A program made the translations under genes and the position numbers. Below are positions 1 to 7,062 of a stretch of 64,000 nucleotides of DNA, piece by piece. Numbering within the stretch: position 1 is the first letter of the stretch; each line of letters starts with the position of its first letter. Below the pieces are notes generated by a model. That model saw nothing but the letters and a program-made list of their open reading frames with translations, made no database searches and was not told where the DNA came from. Source of the stretch: Alphaproteobacteria bacterium (lineage in GTDB: Bacteria; Pseudomonadota; Alphaproteobacteria; JANQMY01); assembly GCA_028289425.1 (NCBI GenBank), contig JANQPL010000012.1, positions 248,001 through 312,000 on the forward strand, in the 5' to 3' direction.

Positions 1-585
1 GCCCCGGTCGATCCTGTCGAAGAGCCGGCGCCGGCGGCGACACAAGAAGCTGCCGAACAGGTTGCCGAAACACCTGATACCGCGGCACCGGTCGAAGAAA
101 CACCAGCCTCCAACACACCATTGAAGACCAATCAAGCCGGCCTCGATATCATCAAGGAAGCTGAGGGCTTACGGCTGGAAGCTTATTTGGAAGGTTCCAC
201 ATGGCTAATCGGCTATGGCCATTCGCGGACTGCGAAGGAGGGCATGACGATTACGGAAGCCGAGGCGGAACAATTGCTGCGCGAGGATCTGCTGGTCACC
301 GAACAGGCCGTTGCCCGGATCGTCACAGTGCCGCTCAACGAGAACCAATTCAGCGCCCTAGTGTCCCTTTGTTACAATATTGGCGCGCGCAACTTTGAAC
401 GGTCGACCGTCGTGGCGGCGCTCAATCAGGGGGATTATCAGGGGGCGGCAGACGCCTTTCCAAACCATGCGCGGGCGCGGGTGGAGGGCGAACTGGTTCA
501 GCTTCCCGGATTGGTTGCCCGCCGCGCCAAGGAACGCGATTTGTTCCTAAAGCCGGTTCAAATGGCATTGCGGGAGCAGGGCTGA
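1..585 (+). CDS. GH24 (T4-type) lysozyme, 5' end outside window
   Basis: Peptidoglycan-cleaving muramidase domain of glycoside hydrolase family 24. The reading frame is open from base 1, so the start lies upstream of the window. The first 40 codons are a low-complexity Ala/Pro/Glu/Thr-rich linker and the lysozyme domain begins near base 121 (KTNQAGLDIIKEAEG). The fold signature EGLRLEAY...IGYGH is clear, and the helical core continues to RRAKERDLFL at the C terminus. The classical E-x8-D-x5-T triad is altered: the Asp position is Glu (LEGS) and the Thr position before IGYGH appears to be Leu, with one residue fewer between them. It could be a cellular lysozyme, a domesticated endolysin, or a catalytically changed derivative. 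Next gene is tRNA-Pro, 89 bp downstream. Confidence 0.85.
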   Translation, partial: APVDPVEEPAPAATQEAAEQVAETPDTAAPVEETPASNTPLKTNQAGLDIIKEAEGLRLEAYLEGSTWLIGYGHSRTAKEGMTITEAEAEQLLREDLLVTEQAVARIVTVPLNENQFSALVSLCYNIGARNFERSTVVAALNQGDYQGAADAFPNHARARVEGELVQLPGLVARRAKERDLFLKPVQMALREQG

Positions 586-674
586 CAATCGCCGGTCCGC
601 GCGAAGCCGCTGGGGGAATTGCCCCTTGCCCCAAGACTCAAGACTGCCTATGTTCCCGGCTCTTGCGGACATGT

Positions 675-754
<80 letters not shown>

Positions 755-844
755 CCCTTTCCAGCTATCGCTTGCCTTCGCCTTTTTCTGTGTTTCGCAA
801 AATTGTCTTAGGCGGGACTTATGACCTCAAATTCAGTTCGTTGT

Positions 845-1504
845 TCAGTGTTGCGGAAACCCAATCTCTAGTTGATGCCTTATCGCCTTTTGAGCGGAAA
901 ATCCAAGTATTTGCGCCAACATAAGGTGCCGTTTCAGCGCTTCTATCCTATTGGCGTAGCTGCTCCATTGCTCGTCTGCATATTGGAGGCAATTACGTCC
1001 GTCGATTATTGCCGCATTCGTTTGCTGGGAGGTGATTTCGAGCCTATCCGCATACGAAATGAGTGAAGTGAGCACTGTCTCCTTAAGACCGCCCACTTTT
1101 ATGGCAACCATAGCGTTTCTCAGAATAGACTTTTCGATCTCTCCAGCTTGTAGTGCGCCGATGATGTGGCTGATGCGCTCCCCTGCCGTTTCGAATTGGC
1201 TAGCGTCGTAGAGCATCCGCTCATGCACTGCCAAAATTCGATTGTTGTCGCGAATTTCGATGTCGACAATAGCGAGTATGCCGCGCATTTCCTCCGCACG
1301 AAGGCGATTATCGCGTTGGCGGGCCAAGTCGGCGGTAACGATCACACCCATCAACAGCCCAAAAAAGCCAATCGCACTACCGACAACGGAACCATAGTAT
1401 GCCTCTAGATGCTTCCATTCGAAAACAAGTGGAATCGAAACCACGAACGCGACGACAGTCGCAGCTAGTAGAAACGCGATTGCGAAGGTTTTCTCTCGTT
1501 CCAT
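845..1504 (-). CDS. Hypothetical two-TM membrane protein (islet cargo)
   Basis: 219 aa, no recognised family. Two hydrophobic segments occupy about residues 8-28 and 38-58, with a short loop between them. The remaining 160 residues are polar and largely helical with heptad-like Leu/Ile spacing, predicted to face the cytoplasm (the LARQRDNRLR positive stretch follows TM2). The arrangement resembles the small membrane-anchored helical proteins often carried by phages and islands, but no function can be assigned. Base composition is more AT-rich than the flanking genes, and it is the only substantial gene between the two tRNA-Pro repeats, so it was probably acquired with the islet. Confidence 0.7.
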   Translation of the reverse strand: MEREKTFAIAFLLAATVVAFVVSIPLVFEWKHLEAYYGSVVGSAIGFFGLLMGVIVTADLARQRDNRLRAEEMRGILAIVDIEIRDNNRILAVHERMLYDASQFETAGERISHIIGALQAGEIEKSILRNAMVAIKVGGLKETVLTSLISYADRLEITSQQTNAAIIDGRNCLQYADEQWSSYANRIEALKRHLMLAQILGFSAQKAIRHQLEIGFPQH

Positions 1505-1958
1505 AGATGGTCGTGATCAATGTGCTCGGCTGTCGAATCAGGCCGCAAAAATTGTCCCGAGTCCAGCTAAGCTTCGGTTCCGCTCGCTTTGATAGCGCAC
1601 GACCGCGAACGGTACGGAAACTGTCTGATTCTCGGTTGTGAATCGAGGGAGTTGCTTCTTACTTCTGCCTCTGTCTTCGAAAAAGTGCGATGTTGTAGGC
1701 AGTGCGGAAGACCTGGCTTTCCGTATCGATGCAAGTTTGACAAAGTTGCTCCGAGACCAAAGGGTAGCGTGTTCGAATCACGTCGCCCCGACCATTTTCC
1801 TACAAAATGAACCTGTTACGTGTTGGTGCTCAAGCTTGTTCTCGCCCGTGCTGGGGGCCGTTTACCAAGAGTTTCATCGAAATTGAGCACCCCTTGGCGG
1901 GCGATCCGAGCTGATGCATAAAGGTGCGGGGAACATTTCCCGCGTCGGTAGGTGAGCC
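1505..1958. other. Non-coding stretch: islet right end and upstream region of the glycosylation cluster
   Basis: No convincing gene. It contains the right att copy at 1755-1797. The part after 1797 is presumably the original tRNA-Pro downstream sequence and should hold the promoter of the 1959 gene, although no clear -35/-10 pair stands out. Confidence 0.5.
1755..1797 (+). repeat. attR-like copy: isolated tRNA-Pro 3' fragment
   Basis: Second copy of the 43-bp repeat. There is no 5' half tRNA in front of it, so it is not a tRNA gene. Its three substitutions lie in positions that a functional tRNA would hold, consistent with drift after integration. Confidence 0.85.
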
Positions 1959-2951
1959 GTGACGGAAATATCAATCGTAACGCCCATGTACAATGAGTAC
2001 GAAACGCTCGACCTGTACTTCGAGCGTTTGATCCCGATTTTGGAGGAGGTCACCCCCTCTTACGAAGTGATCTGCGTCGATGACGGCAGCACCGACGGCA
2101 CCTTCGAGCGGCTAAAGGTTCATCACCAGCGCAATCCGAATATCAAGATCATCAGCCTGTCTCGAAACTTCGGGAAGGAAGCAGCGCTTACCTCCGGTCT
2201 TGATTATGCGTCGGGCCGGGCGGTGATTCCCGTGGATGCGGATCTGCAAGATCCGCCCGAGGTGCTGCCCGAAATGATCCAAAAATGGCGGGAAGGAGCG
2301 CAGGTGGTGCTGGCCCGCCGCGGCGACCGGCGCGAAGACACGGCCATGAAGCGGTTCTCGGCTCACTGGTTCTACCGTCTGTTCGACCGCTTGGCGGAAA
2401 CCGCGATCCCCGAAAATGTGGGCGACTTTCGGCTCCTGGACCGGGCGGTGGTCAACGCCCTTGGCCAAATGCCCGAGCGGTCCCGCTTCATGAAGGGGTT
2501 GTTCGCCTGGGTCGGCTTCAGGACGGTGGAAGTGGTCTATTCCCGGGAAGCACGAGCCGCCGGCCAATCGAAATTCAACTATTGGAAATTGTGGAACTTC
2601 GCCATTGACGGGATTTTGTCGTTTTCCACGCTGCCCCTAAAAATCTGGACCTATCTTGGCTTCGGGCTCAGCGCCTATGCTGCCGTCTATCTCGTTTATC
2701 TGTTGGTCAAGACCATGATCTACGGCGTGGATGTGCCGGGGTATGCCTCCACTTTGAGCGTGGTCTTGTTCTTCAACGGTATCATCCTGCTGGGCATGGG
2801 AGTCATGGGCGAATACATCGCGCGACTGTTTATCGAGGTTAAGCGGCGGCCGCTTTATCTGGTCAACGAGGTGGAGGGGTTTCCCACGTCGGACATTGCG
2901 CCGCTGCGCAAAGGTGAGCCTGACACGCTCGAATCCAACAAGATCGCTTAA
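1959..2951 (+). CDS. GtrB/DPM1-type GT2 glycosyltransferase (polyprenyl-phosphate sugar synthase)
   Basis: 330 aa with a GTG start. A GT-A fold occupies the first 230 residues, with the nucleotide-binding DDGSTDGT at 41-48 and the metal/phosphate motif VDADLQDPP at about 92-100. Two C-terminal transmembrane helices lie at roughly 230-260 and 270-295, as in GtrB and bactoprenol glucosyltransferases. The family transfers a sugar from UDP- or GDP-sugar to undecaprenyl phosphate on the cytoplasmic face of the inner membrane. It is followed after 2 bp by a GtrA-type flippase candidate and then by a GT39-type transferase, so the three genes form a complete lipid-linked glycosylation route. The sugar and the final acceptor (LPS, another envelope polymer or protein) cannot be read from sequence. 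Confidence 0.9.
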   Translation: MTEISIVTPMYNEYETLDLYFERLIPILEEVTPSYEVICVDDGSTDGTFERLKVHHQRNPNIKIISLSRNFGKEAALTSGLDYASGRAVIPVDADLQDPPEVLPEMIQKWREGAQVVLARRGDRREDTAMKRFSAHWFYRLFDRLAETAIPENVGDFRLLDRAVVNALGQMPERSRFMKGLFAWVGFRTVEVVYSREARAAGQSKFNYWKLWNFAIDGILSFSTLPLKIWTYLGFGLSAYAAVYLVYLLVKTMIYGVDVPGYASTLSVVLFFNGIILLGMGVMGEYIARLFIEVKRRPLYLVNEVEGFPTSDIAPLRKGEPDTLESNKIA

Positions 2952-2953
2952 GC

Positions 2954-3355
2954 GTGGCCATGTCCACGGAACTCCTACGCTTCGGCATTGTCGGCGTGCT
3001 GGCCACGATCGTCCACTATGTGGTGGCAGTGGCGGCGGTCGAGTTGATCGGCCTGGTTCCGGTCATCGCCAATTTGGTGGCGTTCTGCTGCGCTTTTCCG
3101 GTGAGCTTTGTAGGGCATCTCTACTGGACCTTCCGTGGGCAAACGGACGGCCATTCGGCGCAAGACCGTAGGCACTATTGGGGACGTTTCTTTGTAACCG
3201 CATTGGTGGGGTTGGGGGTCAGTCAGCTTGTGGTCTACGTTTTGGCTGATCTTTTGTCCGTACATCATCGGATAGCCTTTGCGGCGGCGATCCTGTTGGC
3301 ACCTGCAACCGTGTTCGTGCTCAGCAAGTTTTGGGCGTTTCGCGCGCCCGCTTGA
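2954..3355 (+). CDS. GtrA-like family flippase candidate
   Basis: 133 aa with four predicted transmembrane helices and the GtrA-like opening LRFGIVGVLATIVHYVV. A GTG start is used here; ATG at 2960 is an equally possible start two codons later. GtrA proteins are thought to move polyprenyl-phosphate-linked sugars across the inner membrane. The gene begins 2 bp after the GtrB-like gene, so the two are almost certainly cotranscribed and act in sequence. Confidence 0.88.
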   Translation: MAMSTELLRFGIVGVLATIVHYVVAVAAVELIGLVPVIANLVAFCCAFPVSFVGHLYWTFRGQTDGHSAQDRRHYWGRFFVTALVGLGVSQLVVYVLADLLSVHHRIAFAAAILLAPATVFVLSKFWAFRAPA

Positions 3356-3392
3356 AGGAGCCTATCGAAGAATCATTCGTTATCCTTGACGC

Positions 3393-4967
3393 ATGCCCAT
3401 CGCCAATGCGCTGAAGTCTCTGACCGACCGACCGATCATTGCCATCGTGCTGACGGTGTTGGTGCTGCGTTTGCCGAGCGCCTTTCAATCGGTCATCGAT
3501 TGGGATGAGTCGATTTACATTCTGGTGGCCCGGGAACTTCTTAACGGCTATCTGCCCTATTCGGCGGTGTTCGATCACAAACCCATCGGCCTTTATTACA
3601 TCTTCGCGGCGTTCTTGGGCGTGTTGGGGGATGATCCTTTTGCCATCCGCGTATTGGGGATCGCGGCTGTCATCGGCAGTTGCCTTTTACTGCGCCACAT
3701 CCTGATCTACTTTGCGGGGATTCGTCCGCACACCGCCTTGGTGCTGTCGCTTGCTTATGCGGTGGCGACAGGCGGGCTTGGCGGGGCCGCCGTCAATACG
3801 GAAATCCTCGTCAATTTTCTAACGCTATGCTGGATCTGTCTGGTCTTGGTCGGTGTCCGGACCAATGGGGTATGGGCGTTTTTGGCCGCCGGCGCCGCCA
3901 TGGGCCTGTCTTTTCAAATCAGCTATTTGACCGGGCTGCTGATCGTCGGGTTTGCGCTCGGCTATTTGTTGCTCAGGCTCACTCGGGAGGAGACAGCGGC
4001 TCGCGCACTGCAGGGCTTTGTCGTCGATGGGCTGGTGATTTTCTGTGGTTTTGCCTTGGCAACCATGGCACTGGTACTGCCGCTGCTTTTGTTCGGCAAT
4101 GCGGCCGAGTATGTGAGCCTGCAATATGCCTATCTCACAAACTATCGGCCGACGGTTTCCACGACTGAATCATTGGAACGGTTTTTCGAAACCGGCCAAG
4201 CCTTCTTGCCGTTGATTGCCATCATCTGGTTCGGTTGGGTGATCGGCGCGCGCCGTCCCCAGACGGATGATATTTTGAGAAACGTTTCCTTCGGCGAGAT
4301 CGCGCGCCTGATGCTGCCCATTTTGCTGGCTGCCTTTGTCGCGCTGTCGTCGAGTTTTCGCTTCTACCAGCATTACTTCTTGCTGCTTTTGCCGCCCATA
4401 TTCGTGCTGAGCGGCTTGGTGCTGTCGCGCTTTCCGGCACGCGTTTTGTTCTATCGGTTCGGGGTGGTGTTGCTGGTGGTCGCCAGTTTCAATCTCGGCA
4501 TCAGGGGCTTCATCGAAGCGGGCAAGGGCGCAGCCGTTGCCTTCCAAATGGCGTTTTCAGATCGTCTGCCGGCGGATCGTTCCCGGGCTCTGGCGCGAAA
4601 GTTAAAACCCTTACTTGGCAGGGGCGATACGATCTACGTGGCCTGCGACCAAACCATCTTGTATCAATTGGTGCACGTATCGCCGCCCACGCGATTTGCC
4701 CATTACCCCCATGCGCTTTATCCGTCTTATGCGAAAACGTTTGGGGTGGACGTGGCGGACCGCATCGATCAAGTGCTCGATCGACGTCCGCAAGTGGTTG
4801 TGTTGGGCAACCTCAACCGATGCCGCAAAGTGCCCGAAACCGTTTGGCAGTTGTTGGAAGACAAAATCCGGCTTGCCGGCTACGAGTTTTATGAGAATTA
4901 CCGGGGCGGCCGCATTTTCGTAAGGCCCAAAGCGCCGCCGGTTCAGTTCTCCCGGAGCCGGCCTTAG
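3393..4967 (+). CDS. GT39/ArnT-like integral membrane glycosyltransferase
   Basis: 524 aa with about 10-12 hydrophobic helices. The first periplasmic loop carries the catalytic acidic motif DWDES (36-40) and then HKPIGLYY, both typical of the PMT/ArnT (GT39/GT83) fold that uses polyprenyl-phosphate sugars on the periplasmic side. A soluble-looking C-terminal tail of about 130 residues follows the last helix. It lies 37 bp after the GtrA-like gene and supplies the transfer step of the cluster. The acceptor is unknown. Its TAG stop overlaps the stop of the convergent creatininase-like gene by 4 bp (TTAG). Confidence 0.85.
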   Translation: MPIANALKSLTDRPIIAIVLTVLVLRLPSAFQSVIDWDESIYILVARELLNGYLPYSAVFDHKPIGLYYIFAAFLGVLGDDPFAIRVLGIAAVIGSCLLLRHILIYFAGIRPHTALVLSLAYAVATGGLGGAAVNTEILVNFLTLCWICLVLVGVRTNGVWAFLAAGAAMGLSFQISYLTGLLIVGFALGYLLLRLTREETAARALQGFVVDGLVIFCGFALATMALVLPLLLFGNAAEYVSLQYAYLTNYRPTVSTTESLERFFETGQAFLPLIAIIWFGWVIGARRPQTDDILRNVSFGEIARLMLPILLAAFVALSSSFRFYQHYFLLLLPPIFVLSGLVLSRFPARVLFYRFGVVLLVVASFNLGIRGFIEAGKGAAVAFQMAFSDRLPADRSRALARKLKPLLGRGDTIYVACDQTILYQLVHVSPPTRFAHYPHALYPSYAKTFGVDVADRIDQVLDRRPQVVVLGNLNRCRKVPETVWQLLEDKIRLAGYEFYENYRGGRIFVRPKAPPVQFSRSRP

Positions 4968-5806
4968 CCCAACGGCTTTCCGTTTCGGAAGTCCATGATT
5001 TGCTGGTACGCGGCATCGACTTTGAGACCGATCATTATTTCGCCGATCTCCGCCGTTGCCTTGCGTGGATCGCCATGAACGCCCGATCTTTTGAACCCGA
5101 CGCCGCCGTTCAAAGCCGTAAGATCCATGCGGATGCCTTGCGGGAACGCCACCAGCATTTCGGACGTATCGCGGATGCCCGCATGGCCGCCGATTTCACC
5201 GTCCGAAAATCCCGCACCTTTCAGATGGCCGATCTGGCCGTTGTGCTCCGGATCGTAATAGGCCGATACGTGCAGTATACGGATATTCTTGTACGCAAAT
5301 TCACTGGCAAGCCGATTTGCGACAGCCTCCTGACCGGCTTGGTTTCCAAGACTGTCGCCAATGAACAGGATCTCCGTGAACCCATGGGCTGCAGCACTGC
5401 GCGCGGCATATTCCAGCACGCTTTCGAACACCTGATCCGGCACGCTGAACGTGCCGGGATAGGCCATGTGGCCTTTCTTGGTGTCGATGTCACCTTCCGG
5501 CACATAGGTAAGGGTGGGGGCGACTAGCGCGTTGCCTAGACGCCGCGCGAGCCGGCCGGCCGTTTCACGCACAACGTAATTGTGTTTACCCAAAACCATG
5601 TGCGGTCCGTTTTGCTCGACGCCGCCCGTTGGAATGATGATGGAAGTGTGGCCGCGCTTCAGGTGATCGCGCACCTCCACCCAGGTCAGTTCTTCCATAT
5701 ATACATTGTCGACGAACGGGGCCGAGATGGGCCGCCCCATGCCGTAAAACATGCCAACGACAACAGCGGCGAATGCGACGACAAGGGATGTGCGCAAGAG
5801 GCTCAT
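4964..5806 (-). CDS. Creatininase-family protein with N-terminal membrane anchor or signal
   Basis: 280 aa. Residues 6-25 form an uncleaved anchor or signal peptide, so the catalytic domain should be periplasmic. The family fold is recognised from PTGGVEQNGPHM..GKHNYV, the GDSLGNQ loop and GGHAGIRDTSEM. Relative to creatininase, the metal-site EQHG reads EQNG, the following Asp ligand reads His (GKHN), and the ETS Glu is Asp (DTS). The metal centre is therefore of a different subtype from creatinine amidohydrolase, and creatinine is not a safe substrate call. Its start overlaps the stop of the upstream hydroxylase-like gene by 4 bp (ATGA), so the two are translationally coupled. Confidence 0.8.
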   Translation of the reverse strand: MSLLRTSLVVAFAAVVVGMFYGMGRPISAPFVDNVYMEELTWVEVRDHLKRGHTSIIIPTGGVEQNGPHMVLGKHNYVVRETAGRLARRLGNALVAPTLTYVPEGDIDTKKGHMAYPGTFSVPDQVFESVLEYAARSAAAHGFTEILFIGDSLGNQAGQEAVANRLASEFAYKNIRILHVSAYYDPEHNGQIGHLKGAGFSDGEIGGHAGIRDTSEMLVAFPQGIRMDLTALNGGVGFKRSGVHGDPRKATAEIGEIMIGLKVDAAYQQIMDFRNGKPLG

Positions 5807-6795
5807 GTTTGGGCATCCAGTACGGGCCGGCGCACACGCTCAATCGCCTTACGGAACGGCAGGAAATAGAGCGCGGCGATGGAGTCGAATTCACGGTCTT
5901 CATTGTCATGAAGGCCCAGCCGGAAATCTTCTTTTCTTTCAGGAATATAGAGCGTTCCGAACATCCAATCCCAGATGCCGAAAATGAACCCCATATTCTT
6001 GTCGGCATGGCGCAATTCGCTTGAATGGTGCAACTGGTGGTGCGCGGGCGAAATGAAGATCTTGCCCCAGATGCCCTTCAAGGGAAGCCAAATGTGGGTG
6101 TGCCGCAGATTGTATCCGGCCAAATAGAAGACAAATACCACCGCATTGAGATGCAGGATCTTGATCTCTTGAGCGGCATCCGAAAAGGCAAAAGCGAAGA
6201 CGCCATAGACCACGCCCATCAGCACGCCGGACAGGGTGCCGGTCAGAATGTCGTCCACGGGATGCATGCGATAGACCGTCATGGGTGTCAGCGCCTGCGC
6301 ACTGTGGTGCACTTTGTGGAACTCCCAAAGCAGCGGTACTTTGTGCAGCAAATAATGCGCGAAAAAGATGCCGAAATCCTGCGCCAAAAGAACAGTCAGG
6401 GTAAGGACAACTCCGGCAAGCGCGATGGGAATGAGCGCATCATTCCCCGGCGCGACGAAGAGGGAACCCAATACCGACTGAACGGCTGCCGACACCATGG
6501 TCGATGACAGCACCAGGGTTCCCAGGAACAGCGCAAAAGCGATCCGGTTGATGAAGAAAAATTTATAGTCGAGAATTGACGAGGGGTGTGTGTAAATTTC
6601 TTTGGGGAAGCAGAAGCTGAAAAAGCTCTGAGCGTCATTATCTTTCTTGCGTTTCGCCGCCACATAGACCGCGAAGGCCATGACAATGGCCGCCACAAGG
6701 TAAAGGAAATAGATCCGCTGCCCTGAATGAAACACGTATAAAAATGGGTGAATGACGAGCCCGGCAATCTCATTGATTGCGCTGTTGATATCCAT
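5803..6795 (-). CDS. Sterol desaturase / fatty acid hydroxylase family protein
   Basis: 330-aa integral membrane di-iron protein. The eight-histidine signature is present: H147-x3-H151, H160-x2-H163-H164 and H253-x2-H256-H257, with further histidines near 232-234. Several hydrophobic helices lie before and between the boxes. Members hydroxylate or desaturate lipid chains, sterols or ether lipids using O2, and the substrate cannot be predicted here. It is the first gene of a two-gene minus-strand operon with the creatininase-like protein (4-bp overlap). Upstream lies a 268-bp gap that contains a structured repeat. Confidence 0.88.
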   Translation of the reverse strand: MDINSAINEIAGLVIHPFLYVFHSGQRIYFLYLVAAIVMAFAVYVAAKRKKDNDAQSFFSFCFPKEIYTHPSSILDYKFFFINRIAFALFLGTLVLSSTMVSAAVQSVLGSLFVAPGNDALIPIALAGVVLTLTVLLAQDFGIFFAHYLLHKVPLLWEFHKVHHSAQALTPMTVYRMHPVDDILTGTLSGVLMGVVYGVFAFAFSDAAQEIKILHLNAVVFVFYLAGYNLRHTHIWLPLKGIWGKIFISPAHHQLHHSSELRHADKNMGFIFGIWDWMFGTLYIPERKEDFRLGLHDNEDREFDSIAALYFLPFRKAIERVRRPVLDAQT

Positions 6796-6911
6796 CGCCT
6801 CGCCTCTCTTAATCCGGTCGCTTGTGCGAGAGGAGACTAGGACAATCGATTTAATGAGCGGCTAATCGTTAAACTTGAGTCGTATACAGACGAACGATTA
6901 ACCTTAACGAA

Positions 6912-7037
6912 AAATGGCGGCCCTAAAGCATGATCATGTTTCCAACATGATCATGCTTTAGATTCAAAGTCGGTCGCGGGATCGAACGGAAAACCGGTGC
7001 CCACTTTTCCTGATCCCGCTCCGGTAGGCCGCCATTT
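6912..7037. repeat. RIME-like structured intergenic repeat, copy A
   Basis: Two hairpins in tandem. The first has perfect 17-bp arms (6924-6940 and 6944-6960) around a TCC loop. The second has arms GCGGGATC (6976-6983) and GATCCCGC (7012-7019) enclosing GGAAAACCGGTGCCCACTTT. The pair is itself enclosed by AAATGGCGGCC (6912-6922) and GGCCGCCATTT (7027-7037). The same architecture occurs at 10518-10639, and the second hairpin recurs inverted at 32831-32884. It resembles the Rhizobium-specific intergenic mosaic elements. Confidence 0.8.
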
Positions 7038-7062
7038 CCGTACCATGTATAGAGGTACGCGC

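Noticed and set aside
1735-1797. Second tRNA-Pro gene
   Set aside because: Only the 3' half is present. There is no D arm or 5' acceptor strand, so it is an attachment-site copy.
6851-6865. CtrA-like site TTAA-N7-CTAA upstream of the hydroxylase gene
   Set aside because: One mismatch from TTAA-N7-TTAA, in an AT-rich spacer where such matches are expected by chance. No cell-cycle link of the gene.
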